A stretch of 64,000 bases of DNA from an uncultured Tidjanibacter sp. (GTDB lineage: Bacteria > Bacteroidota > Bacteroidia > Bacteroidales > Rikenellaceae): NCBI GenBank assembly GCA_944326085.1, contig CALVCL010000012.1, forward strand, positions 124,001-188,000, written 5' to 3'. The translations under genes were made by a program, and so were the position numbers. Below, piece after piece: positions 53,948 through 63,825 of the stretch (position 1 is the stretch's first letter; the number at the start of each line of letters is the position of its first letter). The notes under the pieces are model-generated. The model was not told where the DNA came from, did no database searches, and saw nothing but the letters and a program-made list of their open reading frames with translations.

Positions 53948-54902
53948 CACAACACCCGACATATCGGTCGTAGTACCGCTGTTCAACGAAAGCGAATCAC
54001 TACCTGAACTCGAGGCATGGATAAGAAAGGTACTGCAGAATGGCGGCTTATCGTATGAAATCATCTTCATAGATGACGGCAGCAATGACGGCTCATGGGA
54101 TGTAGTGCGCAAACTCGCTTCGGAGAATCCGGATGTACGCGGCATAAGTTTCCGCCGTAACTACGGTAAAAGCGCAGCTCTCTACTGTGGTTTTGATGCA
54201 GCGCGCGGCAATGTGGTTATCACCATGGATGCCGACCTACAGGATTCGCCCGATGAAATTCCTGAACTTTACCGCATGATAACCGAGGATGGTTATGACC
54301 TTGTATCGGGTTGGAAAAAGCAGCGCCACGACCCGATAGGTAAACGCTGGCCAAGCAAACTGTTCAATGCCACTGCCCGTGCCATGTCCGGTATACACCT
54401 GCACGACTTCAACTGCGGTCTGAAAGCCTATCGCAACAAAGTAGTAAAAAGCATAGAAGTGTATGGCGAAATGCACCGTTACATACCCATACTCGCTCAA
54501 AATGCCGGTTTCACACGAATAGGTGAAAAGGTAGTACACCACCGGGCCCGCAAATACGGACACAGCAAATTCGGCTGGGAAAGGGCAATCAAGGGTTATC
54601 TCGACCTTATTTCGGTAATGTTCATGTCGCATTTCGGCCGCAGTCCGATGTATTTCTTCGGCGGTTTGGGAACCATCATGTTTCTGTTCGGCTTCATTGC
54701 CGTGATAGTCATCATAGCACAGAAACTTTACAGACAGTCGCACGACATGATTTTCCGTCCCGTAACCGACCAGCCACTCTTCTTCCTGTGTCTGCTGGCC
54801 GTCGTACTCGGCGTACTGCTCTTCCTTGCAGGATTCCTCGGCGAACTCATCAACCGTAACTCGACAGACCGCAACCGCTATCTTATAGACGAACGGCTGT
54901 AA
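53940..54902 (+). CDS. GtrB/DPM1-type family 2 glycosyltransferase
   Basis: The 320-residue protein has VVVPLFNESESLPEL at the N-terminus, the DDGSNDGS loop, and the sugar-nucleotide motif MDADLQDSPDEI typical of dolichyl- and undecaprenyl-phosphate glycosyltransferases. FNCGLKAYRNKV lies in the acceptor part. Two C-terminal membrane helices (about 232-255 and 276-300) anchor it. It probably loads a sugar on undecaprenyl phosphate. The ATG at 53940 lies inside ATGAATAA at the end of the DUF4199 gene, so translation is coupled. Confidence 0.92.
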   Translation: MNNTTPDISVVVPLFNESESLPELEAWIRKVLQNGGLSYEIIFIDDGSNDGSWDVVRKLASENPDVRGISFRRNYGKSAALYCGFDAARGNVVITMDADLQDSPDEIPELYRMITEDGYDLVSGWKKQRHDPIGKRWPSKLFNATARAMSGIHLHDFNCGLKAYRNKVVKSIEVYGEMHRYIPILAQNAGFTRIGEKVVHHRARKYGHSKFGWERAIKGYLDLISVMFMSHFGRSPMYFFGGLGTIMFLFGFIAVIVIIAQKLYRQSHDMIFRPVTDQPLFFLCLLAVVLGVLLFLAGFLGELINRNSTDRNRYLIDERL

Positions 54903-54940
54903 AAATACACTTCATAAACGCAATCAAAACACAGACTAAA

Positions 54941-55414
54941 ATGATACAACGAATCCAATCACTCTACATGTTGATTGCCACCATTCTGATGGCACTCGTA
55001 GTTTTCCTCCCTCTCGGCAGTTTTCTCGGAAACACCGAAGAAGTGAAATTGACCGCATTCGGTTTTATAAATACGGCTACACAGGAAAACATACTCATCC
55101 CATACGGTCTTACTATAACGGCAATTGCATCAACTCTTCTCTCGTTTGTCAACATTTTCCTGTTCAAGAAACGCATGTTACAGTTTCGCCTGTGCATCGT
55201 GGAGATGATAATGACGGCAGGGACAATTCTGTTCGAGATATATTATTTCTGGGGTGCAATTCGCGCCATCAACAGTTTCATATCAAATGCCAGCGCATGG
55301 ACCGTATCTCTTACAGCTATACTTCCGCTCATAGCGCTCATATTTACATATCTTGCGCTTCGCGGAGTAAAGAAAGATATACTTCTAATCAAATCGCTCG
55401 ACAGAATACGCTAA
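54941..55414 (+). CDS. DUF4293 membrane protein
   Basis: The 157-residue protein has four hydrophobic helices and the family start MIQRIQSLYMLIATILM, with LPLGSF in the first loop and a short basic tail (KSLDRIR). This is the DUF4293 family of Bacteroidota; its function is unknown. It is 38 bases after the glycosyltransferase gene on the same strand and ends at a hairpin. Confidence 0.88.
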   Translation: MIQRIQSLYMLIATILMALVVFLPLGSFLGNTEEVKLTAFGFINTATQENILIPYGLTITAIASTLLSFVNIFLFKKRMLQFRLCIVEMIMTAGTILFEIYYFWGAIRAINSFISNASAWTVSLTAILPLIALIFTYLALRGVKKDILLIKSLDRIR

Positions 55415-55431
55415 CCGCGACACGCTACAAC

Positions 55432-55461
55432 AAAAGGCAGGAATAATTACTCCAGCCTTTT
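55432..55461 (+). terminator. Terminator of the DUF4293 gene
   Basis: A 7-bp perfect outer stem (55432-55438 with 55455-55461) with a weaker inner helix is followed by TATTTT. Confidence 0.7.
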
Positions 55462-55480
55462 TATTTTGCTGCACAAAAAC

Positions 55481-55508
55481 AGAGGTGCAACCCTAGGGTT
55501 GCACCTCT
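55481..55508 (-). terminator. Terminator of the pyruvate:ferredoxin oxidoreductase gene
   Basis: A perfect 28-base palindrome (two 14-base halves around CCCTAGGG) lies 20 bases beyond the minus-strand stop at 55528, with an A-rich (minus-strand T-rich) flank. Confidence 0.8.
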
Positions 55509-55527
55509 TACATTATCAATCCAGCGC

Positions 55528-58500
55528 CTATTTGGAATAATCCATTTTTGCAAGACGCACATAGTTGTCATACCTCCATTTGGCATTGTCCTGTGCAGCC
55601 TGGAAAAGTTCCTGTGCCTCGGTCGGGAATGCCTTGACAAGCGAAGTGTAACGCACCTGACTGTTGAGGAATGCCTGGAACCTGCTCCAGTCAGGTTCCT
55701 TGGAGTCGAGCCTGAACGGATTCTCACCCTTAGCTTCGAGCTCAGGATTATACCTCCAAAGATGCCAGTAGCCGCATGCAACAGCATCCTTGCCTACAGT
55801 CTGCGTACGAGCCATACCACCCTTTATACCGTGGTTGATACACGGAGCATATGCGATAATGAGCGACGGGCCATGGTAAGCTTCAGCCTCACGGATTACC
55901 TGTAGAAGTTGGTTCTGGCTTGCACCTATTGCAACCTGTGCCACATATACATAACCATAGGTCATTGCTATTGCGCCAAGGTCTTTCTTGCGTACACGCT
56001 TGCCTGCCGATGCGAACTTTGCCACAGCTCCGACAGGAGTAGCCTTCGATGACTGACCACCGGTATTGGAGTAAACCTCGGTATCGATAACGAGTATGTT
56101 CACATCCTCGCCAGATGCAAGTACATGATCGAGACCGCCGAAGCCTATATCGTAACCCCAACCGTCGCCGCCGATTATCCACTGCGACTTCTTGGCAAGA
56201 CTATCCTTCATTTCGAGCAGTTCACGGCACGTATCACAGCCGCAAGCCTCAAGCATCGGTATGAGACGACCGCAAACCTCCTTGTTGGCAACGGTGCTGT
56301 GACGGGTTTCAATCCACTCGTTCATTACCTTCTTGAGGTCGTCGGAGCAGCATGAGCAGTTTTCGATAGCGTAATGCATCTTCTCCTCAATCCTGTCGCG
56401 GAGCTTCTCTACTGCGATGTGCATACCGAGACCGAATTCGGCATTGTCCTCAAAGAGGGAGTTTGCCCATGCAGGACCTTCGCCCTTGCTGTTTGTGCAA
56501 TACGGGGTCGAAGGAGCCGAACCGCTATATATCGAAGTACAGCCCGTAGCGTTGGCAACCATCATGCTATCACCGAAGAGCTGGGTGATGGTCTTGATAT
56601 AAGGAGTTTCGCCGCAACCTGCACATGCGCCTGAGAACTCGAACAGAGGCTGTGCAAACTGGCTTCCCTTGACGGTTTTGAACTTGTCCATCAAGTTCTC
56701 CTTGTAGCCCACCTTGCCGCTGAGATAATTCCAGTTTTCTGCTTCGCCGAGCTGCTTGTCGAGGCTCTCCATCTTGAGTGCCTTGGCGGGAGCAGGACAT
56801 ACATCAACGCAGTTGCCGCAACCTGTACAGTCGAGCGGCGATACCTGTATGCGGAACTTGTATCCCTTAAGATTACCCTGTGCATCCTTGAGTGTCATTC
56901 CTGCAGGAGCAGCCGCAGCCTCTTCCTCGGTAAGGAGGAACGGACGAATAGCAGCGTGAGGACATACATATGCACACTGGTTGCACTGAATACAGCTGTC
57001 GGAATTCCATGCGGGAACGTGTACAGCAATACCGCGCTTTTCGTAAGCTGCCGTACCGTTGTCCCAAGTACCGTCCTCACGTCCAATGAACGTACTTACC
57101 GGCAGGTAATCGCCTTTGAGTCCATTAATTGGTTCAACTATCTTACGGACAAACTCCGGTGCTGTCGAAGCATCGGTCTCGGGCTTCGAAGTACAGAGCG
57201 AAGCCCATGCTGCAGGTACCTCAACCTGCTGAACCATTTCACCGCCCTTATCAACGGCAGCATAGTTCATATTGACAATATCTTCGCCTTTCTTGCCGTA
57301 GCTTTTGTATATAAACTTTTTCATCTCCTTGACAGCCACCTCGTAAGGTATAATGTTGGCAATCTTGAAGAATGCAGCCTGCATTATGGTATTCGTACGG
57401 TTTCCGAGACCTATCTCTTCGGCAATTCTTGTGGCATTGATAATATAAAACTTTATATCGTTCTTGGCAAGGTATGCCTTCATGTGGTCAGGCAGAGTCT
57501 TTTTTATGCCATCTGCATCCTGCAAACAGTTCAACAGGAATGAACCACCCTTCTTCAATCCCTTGAGTACATCGTACTTGTCAACATACGACGGAACATG
57601 GCATGCCACAAAATCAGGAGTGGTTACCAGATACGGCGAAGTGATGGGACTGTCACCGAAACGGAGGTGAGAGGAAGTATAACCACCGGACTTTTTGGAA
57701 TCGTAGCTGAAATATGCCTGACAATACTTGTTTGTCGTTTCACCGATAATCTTAATGGAATTCTTGTTGGCACCAACTGTACCGTCTGCGCCCAAGCCGA
57801 AGAACAGTGCTTCGAATGTGCCTGGCTTGGCCAGCGAAATCTCTTCACCGACAGGTAGCGAGGTGAAAGTAACGTCATCAACTATACCGACAGTGAAGTG
57901 GTTTTTCGACTCTGCAGCACGCAGATTATCAAATACTGCAAGCATTTGTGCAGGAGTGGTATCCTTAGATGACAGGCCGTAGCGTCCACCTATGATTACA
58001 GGAGCACAGGGCCTGCCGTAATATACATCCTTCACGTCGAGATAAAGCGGTTCGCCAGCGGCACCGGGTTCTTTCGTACGGTCGAGTACGCATATCTTCT
58101 TCACGCTTGAAGGAATTACGTCAAGCATGTACTTGGCCGAGAACGGACGGTAAAGGTGTACGGTAACAACGCCGACCTTTTCGCCCTGCGACATGAGGTA
58201 ATCAACGGTTTCCTTGAGAGTTTCAGTCACGGAACCCATTGCGATTACTATCCTCTCAGCATCTGCCGCACCATAGTATGTGAACGGCTTGTATTCGCGG
58301 CCTGTGATGGCGTTTATCTGCTTCATGGCATCGTTTACCATGTCGGGCACCGCATCATAGAAGCGGTTTGCAGCCTCACGTGCCTGGAAATATATATCGG
58401 GGTTCTGTGCCGTACCGCGGGTAACCGGATGTTCCGGACGGAGCGCACGGGCACGGAATTCAGCCAAGGCATCCTTGTCGAGCAATGCGGCAATATCTTC

Positions 58501-59067
58501 CTGCTCCATCAGTTCCACCTTCTGTATCTCATGCGAGGTACGGAAGCCGTCGAAGAAGTGGAGGAACGGAACACGCGACTTGATGGCAACGAGGTGTGCC
58601 ACACCGGCGAGGTCCATAACCTCCTGCACGCTGCTGGTGGAGAGCATTGCGAAACCTGTCTGGCGGGTAGCCATAACGTCCTGATGGTCGCCGAAAATCG
58701 AAAGTGCATGGGCAGCCAGCGCACGTGCCGAGACATGCATTACGCCTGGAAGAAGTTCACCGGATATCTTGTACATATTCGGTATCATGAGCAACAGCCC
58801 CTGCGAAGCCGTAAATGTAGTACTGAGAGCACCTGCCTGCAACGAACCGTGCAAAGCACCAGCAGCACCTGCCTCAGATTGCATCTCAACCACTCTGACA
58901 GTTTCGCCAAATATATTTTTGCGGCCTCCTGCGGCCCATTCGTCCACATACTCGGCCATCGTCGAGGATGGCGTAATAGGATATATGGCGGCTACCTCAC
59001 TGAACATGTATGCTATGTGTGCTGCAGCGTAGTTGCCGTCACAGGTGATAAATTTCTTTTCTTTCAT
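55528..59067 (-). CDS. nifJ: Pyruvate:ferredoxin (flavodoxin) oxidoreductase
   Basis: The 1179-residue homodimeric-type enzyme splits pyruvate to acetyl-CoA and CO2 and reduces ferredoxin, the central step of anaerobic pyruvate metabolism. Domains in order are the N-terminal pyrimidine-binding part (EVAAIYPITPSSTMAE), the transketolase C-like CoA domain (GVVTVHLYRPFS), the gamma part, and two 4Fe-4S motifs (CIQCNQCAYVCP and CTGCGNCVDVCP). The TPP-binding part carries GCAGCGETPYIK, NATGCTSIYSGS and GGDGWGYDIGFGG. The DTEVYSNTGGQ motif follows. It has its own promoter and terminator. Confidence 0.98.
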   Translation of the reverse strand: MKEKKFITCDGNYAAAHIAYMFSEVAAIYPITPSSTMAEYVDEWAAGGRKNIFGETVRVVEMQSEAGAAGALHGSLQAGALSTTFTASQGLLLMIPNMYKISGELLPGVMHVSARALAAHALSIFGDHQDVMATRQTGFAMLSTSSVQEVMDLAGVAHLVAIKSRVPFLHFFDGFRTSHEIQKVELMEQEDIAALLDKDALAEFRARALRPEHPVTRGTAQNPDIYFQAREAANRFYDAVPDMVNDAMKQINAITGREYKPFTYYGAADAERIVIAMGSVTETLKETVDYLMSQGEKVGVVTVHLYRPFSAKYMLDVIPSSVKKICVLDRTKEPGAAGEPLYLDVKDVYYGRPCAPVIIGGRYGLSSKDTTPAQMLAVFDNLRAAESKNHFTVGIVDDVTFTSLPVGEEISLAKPGTFEALFFGLGADGTVGANKNSIKIIGETTNKYCQAYFSYDSKKSGGYTSSHLRFGDSPITSPYLVTTPDFVACHVPSYVDKYDVLKGLKKGGSFLLNCLQDADGIKKTLPDHMKAYLAKNDIKFYIINATRIAEEIGLGNRTNTIMQAAFFKIANIIPYEVAVKEMKKFIYKSYGKKGEDIVNMNYAAVDKGGEMVQQVEVPAAWASLCTSKPETDASTAPEFVRKIVEPINGLKGDYLPVSTFIGREDGTWDNGTAAYEKRGIAVHVPAWNSDSCIQCNQCAYVCPHAAIRPFLLTEEEAAAAPAGMTLKDAQGNLKGYKFRIQVSPLDCTGCGNCVDVCPAPAKALKMESLDKQLGEAENWNYLSGKVGYKENLMDKFKTVKGSQFAQPLFEFSGACAGCGETPYIKTITQLFGDSMMVANATGCTSIYSGSAPSTPYCTNSKGEGPAWANSLFEDNAEFGLGMHIAVEKLRDRIEEKMHYAIENCSCCSDDLKKVMNEWIETRHSTVANKEVCGRLIPMLEACGCDTCRELLEMKDSLAKKSQWIIGGDGWGYDIGFGGLDHVLASGEDVNILVIDTEVYSNTGGQSSKATPVGAVAKFASAGKRVRKKDLGAIAMTYGYVYVAQVAIGASQNQLLQVIREAEAYHGPSLIIAYAPCINHGIKGGMARTQTVGKDAVACGYWHLWRYNPELEAKGENPFRLDSKEPDWSRFQAFLNSQVRYTSLVKAFPTEAQELFQAAQDNAKWRYDNYVRLAKMDYSK

Positions 59068-59144
59068 ATCGACCTTGAATTTAATGTTTCAGGTTTTAGG
59101 ATTTCAATGTCCGCCACGGGACAAACGGTACTACCGCACCGCCA

Positions 59145-59152
59145 CAAAGATA
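59145..59152 (-). promoter_or_regulatory. -7 element of nifJ
   Basis: TATCTTTG on the minus strand gives a leader of about 70 bases. The -33 box is not clear. Confidence 0.5.
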
Positions 59153-59225
59153 TAGCAAAAAAACGGGATTTTTTATAATCTCATTACCTATATCGCACTA
59201 ACAGAAACATATCTACACAGCACAG

Positions 59226-59876
59226 TTACCTGCCGTGATAGAATATTATACCGAAATAGAGTCGTACGCCCTGCGGGAAATCGGGTCTGGCCATACTGAC
59301 ATTCATCAGCCAGTCGGCTTTAAATGTCAGTCTCAACTTCTGACTTACCTCCAATTCCATTCCAATAAACGGTGTCACTGCCATAAAACCGTACTTTCGG
59401 TACGACACGGTCGGTTCCGTTACGAAATCGTCCTGTACCGGCGACAGGAGCGTAACATTTGTTGCCGCACCGCCTCCTACCGTCACCCCGACAAATGGAT
59501 GTATGTTACCCGCATGCCACTGCCAGTCTAGCAGCAAGCCACCCCAGCCTATACCGAAACGGCTCGCATTGTCTCCGTACACGAGATACGTTGCATAACC
59601 TTCAGTACCTACACGCAGGTGTTCACCGAAGTACACCTTTGCACATCCGCCTATACCATACGGTACTCCGTTCATTTTCTGGGCCGGTAGCGGTATACCC
59701 GACGGAGAATACAGTGCCGTAGTTCCGCCACCCACATAACCTATGTGCAGCATCATGCCGCCCGAAAAGCCATTGAATGTCCATTTACCGTCCGGCTCGT
59801 CACCGGCACGGACAACGGCAGGCATACACATGACCGCCAACATGACCGCAACTATTTTGCAAAACATTCTTTTCAT
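59226..59876 (-). CDS. Small outer-membrane beta-barrel protein
   Basis: From ATG 59876 (MKRMFCKIVAVMLAVMCMPA) a signal peptide precedes a barrel of about 190 residues. It has alternating strands rich in Gly and aromatics (GGMMLHIGYVGGGTTALY, FGIGWGGLLLDWQWH, IHPFVGVTVGGG) and a final aromatic strand (GVRLYFGIIFYHGR). It looks like an OmpW- or OprF-like eight-stranded barrel, but no family can be named. An upstream ATG at 59888 is less likely. It follows the family 2 glycosyltransferase gene after about 21 bases and shares its transcript. Confidence 0.75.
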   Translation of the reverse strand: MKRMFCKIVAVMLAVMCMPAVVRAGDEPDGKWTFNGFSGGMMLHIGYVGGGTTALYSPSGIPLPAQKMNGVPYGIGGCAKVYFGEHLRVGTEGYATYLVYGDNASRFGIGWGGLLLDWQWHAGNIHPFVGVTVGGGAATNVTLLSPVQDDFVTEPTVSYRKYGFMAVTPFIGMELEVSQKLRLTFKADWLMNVSMARPDFPQGVRLYFGIIFYHGR

Positions 59877-59897
59877 CACAACCGACATTTTACCGTT

Positions 59898-60812
59898 TCA
59901 TGCACCTAAAAGTCCAGCGGTTATATGCCAACGCATCAACAGCAGATAGCCTCCCCTTGAAGGGTGTCCGCCGCAACAGTATCCCACGGCCAGTACAGAA
60001 GCGCCGCCCCATTTAATAACTTCCGCCGCAAGACGCTGCAAATAACGGCCTTTCGACATCGACAGTGTGCGACGTCGTTCGCTGCGTCCCAAATTACGGC
60101 ACAAACGCGTAAAATAATCGCGCGTAAGCCTGTCGCGTCCGACAAGGTGATATATCACCGCATCAGGTAGATATACAATACGCTCGCCGCCGTCATGAAG
60201 CCGCTTGTAAAACTCCTTTTCCTCTCCGGCCAGCAGCACTCCTCCGGTACGTCCGAGCGATGTGTCATACCCGCCGTAACGTTCCACCACGCTGCGACGG
60301 TAACCGTGGTTGCCGCCGCCAAAAAACGTTCCATACGGAAAATCACACACAACGCCTCCGAGGTCAAGAGTTCCTGCTATCGCGCGTTCAGTATATTTCG
60401 ACATCCACCGCGGCATCCCGTCTTCGAAGGCGGGCATGATGCGACCTCCTGCCGCAGCTACATCGGCATGTTCCGAAAACAGTCTATAATACTCTTCCAA
60501 AAAGCCAGGCGCGACAATCTCATCATCGTCTATCACAACAATATAGCGACCGCAGCTCTCCTCAATACCCCTATTACGCGCAGCCGATACACCCTGTATG
60601 GTCTCATGCACCATACGCGCATCTATTTCCGGATGCTCGCCAGCCCACAATGCAAATCTTGATGCAGTATCATCGGTGCTGTTGTTATCCACAACAACCA
60701 ACTCCCATATATCATGCCGTAAAGTTTGGTAGATAAGCGAATTGAGCGTTGTCCACAATTTACTACCACGGTTGTAGGTCGTTATGATAAGAGATAAATC
60801 CTTGCCAGCCAT
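59898..60812 (-). CDS. Family 2 glycosyltransferase
   Basis: The 304-residue soluble or peripheral enzyme has LIITTYNRGSKL, the VDNNSTDDT loop, and VIDDDEI, which gives the metal-binding DXD-type site. GGRIMPAF and LAGEEKEFYKRL, the probable catalytic base region, follow. A C-terminal hydrophobic stretch may bind the membrane. The donor sugar is unknown. It has a good promoter at 60830-60859 and precedes the small barrel gene. A role in lipopolysaccharide or capsule synthesis is inferred only from type. Confidence 0.9.
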   Translation of the reverse strand: MAGKDLSLIITTYNRGSKLWTTLNSLIYQTLRHDIWELVVVDNNSTDDTASRFALWAGEHPEIDARMVHETIQGVSAARNRGIEESCGRYIVVIDDDEIVAPGFLEEYYRLFSEHADVAAAGGRIMPAFEDGMPRWMSKYTERAIAGTLDLGGVVCDFPYGTFFGGGNHGYRRSVVERYGGYDTSLGRTGGVLLAGEEKEFYKRLHDGGERIVYLPDAVIYHLVGRDRLTRDYFTRLCRNLGRSERRRTLSMSKGRYLQRLAAEVIKWGGASVLAVGYCCGGHPSRGGYLLLMRWHITAGLLGA

Positions 60813-60829
60813 AACATATCGTTAGTTTG

Positions 60830-60859
60830 CAAATTTACGAAAATAATCGGCCTCGCCAA
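60830..60859 (-). promoter_or_regulatory. Promoter of the glycosyltransferase-barrel pair
   Basis: On the minus strand, TTG (60857-60859) and TAAATTTG (60830-60837) are 19 bases apart. The -7 box ends 17 bases before the ATG at 60812. Confidence 0.65.
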
Positions 60860-60942
60860 CGCCATGCCTATAGACAAAGAAAGCCGGTGCAAACACTGTA
60901 GAAGCCTCCTCACCGGCAACACATACAAAAGCACAAAACCTG

Positions 60943-62121
60943 TCAGAATACCTCCTCTGTTCCAAGTATCTGTGTCATACAATGAGCGGCACCGTAACCT
61001 CGTGTAAGGTTTGGGAGCGGTATCCATGTCACATTCACATCATTATCCGCAAACGCTTTCTGCAACTCTTCCGACTGACCTGCCACAGCCATTATCCTGC
61101 GCGGACCTATTGTGAGAAAGTTATTGGCGTAATTGAGTTCATCAGGGCGCGATATAGGTATAACCTTAACCTTGAGTGTATTTTCAAGATAATCCACAAA
61201 GCTTGCCCCCTCAACGGTACGCACATAGTTCTTTCCGTCAAGACGTTCATAAACATCCACAGTCAAATACTGCGAAGAATCGGCACCCGCCTTGTAACGG
61301 TTGGCCGACAGGGTCACAAGGTCACGGTCTATACAGTTAAAGTATGTATCAAGGTGCATCTGCTCCTGTTCGAGCCATCTGTCACGCACAACCATGAGTT
61401 TGTCTGTTCCAAGCCAATCGTTCTCCATTAACTGGTCAATAGCTTTCTGCGTGGTACGCAGGCCGCATCCGATGAATGCACTGCTTCCGAAAGGCAGAAA
61501 GTCGCCGCCCTCGAGATATGCGCCATCTCCGCTGATACGTCCTATCGGCGCCATACCTATTTTCCTCAAACAGAAATCAGCGACACTGCTCTCGACCTCA
61601 CGTTGTTGGGAATGCATACGAGCAATAACCATACCCTTGAAGGTGGCAATCATCTGGTCGCGCATGTAAAAAAGGTTCATCATCGGACGTTCCCTGTACG
61701 ATGCAGCAAATCCTGTATTACCGGCAGTCCTTGTAAGCACTATCTCAGGCTGTAGCAAGATTATTCTGACAAGATCCTTAGGATTGAGCTTACAGAGCGT
61801 TTCCGTCTTGTAACGTATCTGTTCCTCAAGCTGTTCGGCGGGCAACGCATCGGTAGTATACACAAGATACTGTCCGGCAAACTCGCGCAATGCATCGAGC
61901 TTAGGTCCTTCAATGGGATTCCCGTCCTCATCTATCGTCCCCTCAAGCAGTATATCCCTTACTGTCAACACTTCTGCCCCGGCCTTTGTCAGTTCGTGAC
62001 GATAGTTACAATGCTCTTTCGATGCCAAGTCTATGTTGAAATAATCGGAGAAAAGAGCTGCATCGGGATGTATCACCCCAAGAAACAACTCTTCTGTAGG
62101 TTCGTGCATCAGAATTTTCAT
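60943..62121 (-). CDS. Arginine deiminase family protein
   Basis: From ATG 62121 (MKILMHEPTEELFLGVIHPD) the protein is 392 residues. It has the guanidino-modifying fold with LTRTAGNTGFA, RMHSQQREVESSV, YLEGGDFLPFG, the catalytic-His segment EQEQMHLDTYFNCID, and the catalytic Cys in GYGAAHCMTQ. Arginine deiminase makes citrulline and ammonia from arginine. No ornithine carbamoyltransferase or carbamate kinase lies nearby, so it may act alone or have another guanidino substrate. An upstream ATG at 62172 adds 17 residues that do not fit. Confidence 0.88.
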   Translation of the reverse strand: MKILMHEPTEELFLGVIHPDAALFSDYFNIDLASKEHCNYRHELTKAGAEVLTVRDILLEGTIDEDGNPIEGPKLDALREFAGQYLVYTTDALPAEQLEEQIRYKTETLCKLNPKDLVRIILLQPEIVLTRTAGNTGFAASYRERPMMNLFYMRDQMIATFKGMVIARMHSQQREVESSVADFCLRKIGMAPIGRISGDGAYLEGGDFLPFGSSAFIGCGLRTTQKAIDQLMENDWLGTDKLMVVRDRWLEQEQMHLDTYFNCIDRDLVTLSANRYKAGADSSQYLTVDVYERLDGKNYVRTVEGASFVDYLENTLKVKVIPISRPDELNYANNFLTIGPRRIMAVAGQSEELQKAFADNDVNVTWIPLPNLTRGYGAAHCMTQILGTEEVF

Positions 62122-62282
62122 AATGCTATATTCTTTTGGCGGAACGCCCGCGCAGAATAGCATCAGGCGCATCCTACTATTTATATCCTTTCCGAAACGG
62201 TTGCACTAATGCAACCGCATTAAAAACATGTAAAGTTAAATATTTTCCATCTCTTATCCAAATCGGGCCATTCCACGAGGTA

Positions 62283-62996
62283 TTATACAACGTCTGTAGT
62301 ATACTCCATAAGTTCTTTGCGAAGCTCATTTTCCCTGCCTTGCAGAATGCTGTCCACCAGGGCATGAAACTTTGGAGAATGGTCCTTGTAACGAGTATGA
62401 CACAACTCATGAATGATAACATATTCAATCAGTCTTCGCGGCAAACGGATAAGATAAACACTCAAAGAAATGTCATTACGCGACGAACAACTGCCCCATC
62501 GGCTGCGAGAGGCTCTTACCGTTACGCTGCCGTACCGAAAGCCGTAACGTGTCGCCAATTCCTCAACCATGACAGGAAGTATTTCTCTGGCCTCACCCTT
62601 CATGGCACGCAAAACACCTGCACGCACAGCATTTTGCACCTTGGTTGATGACGGCTCCAAAGACGCAGGACACACGACTATAATTTCGGAAGCTGTAACA
62701 CGGCACGACACATCCGTTGCATTTGCTGACCTATCGATACGCAGCGTATGATGCAATGTAGCATACGGCGGCAGCAACAGTTTCACTGGATGCGTACGTG
62801 CAACCTTTTCGAGCGTTGCCATAATCCAGGTCTCCTTCGCAGCGAGGAAATCAAGTCCCTCACGCCACTGACACACAGACGGCAATGTGACACGCACCTG
62901 CGCAGGCGGACGCACCGAAACCGAAAGCCTCTTTGCTCTACCCGTACGGAACAGTGTCACCTCGCCGAACAACGGATGTTTCACCTTCTTCTTCAT
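62283..62996 (-). CDS. YgjP/SprT-like M48-type metallopeptidase domain protein
   Basis: The 237-residue protein (from ATG 62996, MKKKVKHPLFGEV) belongs to the YgjP (DUF45) group. Its C-terminal part has the zinc motif VIHELCHTRYKDHSPKFH (HExxH plus a third His), after the conserved SRWGSCSS and LIRLPRRLIEYV. The N-terminus has LFRTGRAKRLSVSVRPP, which is usual. Proteolysis has not been firmly shown in this group. A longer start at 63044 would cross the rlmB terminator, so ATG 62996 is preferred. Confidence 0.88.
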   Translation of the reverse strand: MKKKVKHPLFGEVTLFRTGRAKRLSVSVRPPAQVRVTLPSVCQWREGLDFLAAKETWIMATLEKVARTHPVKLLLPPYATLHHTLRIDRSANATDVSCRVTASEIIVVCPASLEPSSTKVQNAVRAGVLRAMKGEAREILPVMVEELATRYGFRYGSVTVRASRSRWGSCSSRNDISLSVYLIRLPRRLIEYVIIHELCHTRYKDHSPKFHALVDSILQGRENELRKELMEYTTDVV

Positions 62997-63007
62997 CTGT
63001 TGCACAT

Positions 63008-63033
63008 AAAAAAACCCGCATTCGAAGTGCGGG
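63008..63033 (-). terminator. Terminator of rlmB, just before the YgjP-like gene
   Basis: CCCGCA (63015-63020) pairs with TGCGGG (63028-63033), with T7 on the minus strand at 63014-63008. It ends only 11 bases before the next gene's ATG. Confidence 0.8.
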
Positions 63034-63040
63034 CTCAAAA

Positions 63041-63769
63041 TCAATGTATTCTCTGCCTGACTGCTTCGAACAATATCACAGCTGCCGCGGCAGACACATT
63101 AAGCGACTCAATGGAACCAATAAGCGGTATGGCAAGCTGAACGTCACACAGTTTTAATACCTCCTTGGATATACCCCTATCCTCACTGCCCATTACAATT
63201 ACCGTCGGCTTCGTAAAATCGGCATCATAAATGAGCGTACGCGATTTCTCCGTTGCAGCCACAATCTGCATTCCTGTTTCGGAGAGATACTTGAGCGTAT
63301 TGCGGATACTGCCGGCACGGTGTACCGGTATCTTGTTCAAGGCCCCTGCCGAGGCCTTCACCGCATCTGCGTTCACTGGCGCAGCATTTTTCATGGGCAC
63401 TATCAATCCATGCGCTCCGGCACACTCGGCACTCCGCGCTATACCTCCGAAGTTACGCACGTCGGTTACACCGTCGAATACCACTATAAGCGGCGTCTCG
63501 TCATCGGGCACCCTGTCGAGAATATCCTGCAGCATCACATAGCCAATGGCAGCTATCTGTGCTACCACACCCTGATGATTCCCGCGCGTCATACGATTGA
63601 GCTTCTCCACCGGAACCTCCTGCCAACGCACCCTGTGACGCCAGCACAAGTCCTTGAACTCGGTCATCAGCTGCCCATCGGCATCCTTCTTGATATAAAG
63701 TTTCTCTATCTGCCGTCCCGACTCTATGGCCTCAGCCACCGGTCGTATGCCGAAAATAATGTTGTCCAT
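63041..63769 (-). CDS. rlmB: 23S rRNA (guanosine-2'-O-)-methyltransferase RlmB
   Basis: The 242-residue SpoU (TrmH) family methyltransferase has an N-terminal substrate-binding domain (IIFGIRPVAEAIESG, RMTRGNHQGVVAQIA) and a knotted SAM-binding domain. SpoU motifs are NFGGIARSAECAG (motif 1), VIVMGSEDRGI (motif 2) and LAIPLIGSIESLNVSAAAAVILFE (motif 3). RlmB methylates G2251 of 23S rRNA; other TrmH-family targets cannot be ruled out. It lies downstream of the ABC-F gene and ends at a strong terminator. Confidence 0.92.
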   Translation of the reverse strand: MDNIIFGIRPVAEAIESGRQIEKLYIKKDADGQLMTEFKDLCWRHRVRWQEVPVEKLNRMTRGNHQGVVAQIAAIGYVMLQDILDRVPDDETPLIVVFDGVTDVRNFGGIARSAECAGAHGLIVPMKNAAPVNADAVKASAGALNKIPVHRAGSIRNTLKYLSETGMQIVAATEKSRTLIYDADFTKPTVIVMGSEDRGISKEVLKLCDVQLAIPLIGSIESLNVSAAAAVILFEAVRQRIH

Positions 63770-63825
63770 GATATTTCACTGTTCGGGTTAACATAAGCCC
63801 GCATTACAAATTATCCATGACTCCG

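Noticed and set aside
55481..55508. A 28-base perfect palindrome as a possible operator or attachment site
   Set aside because: Its position 20 bases after the oxidoreductase stop fits a terminator, and no second copy was noticed in the window.
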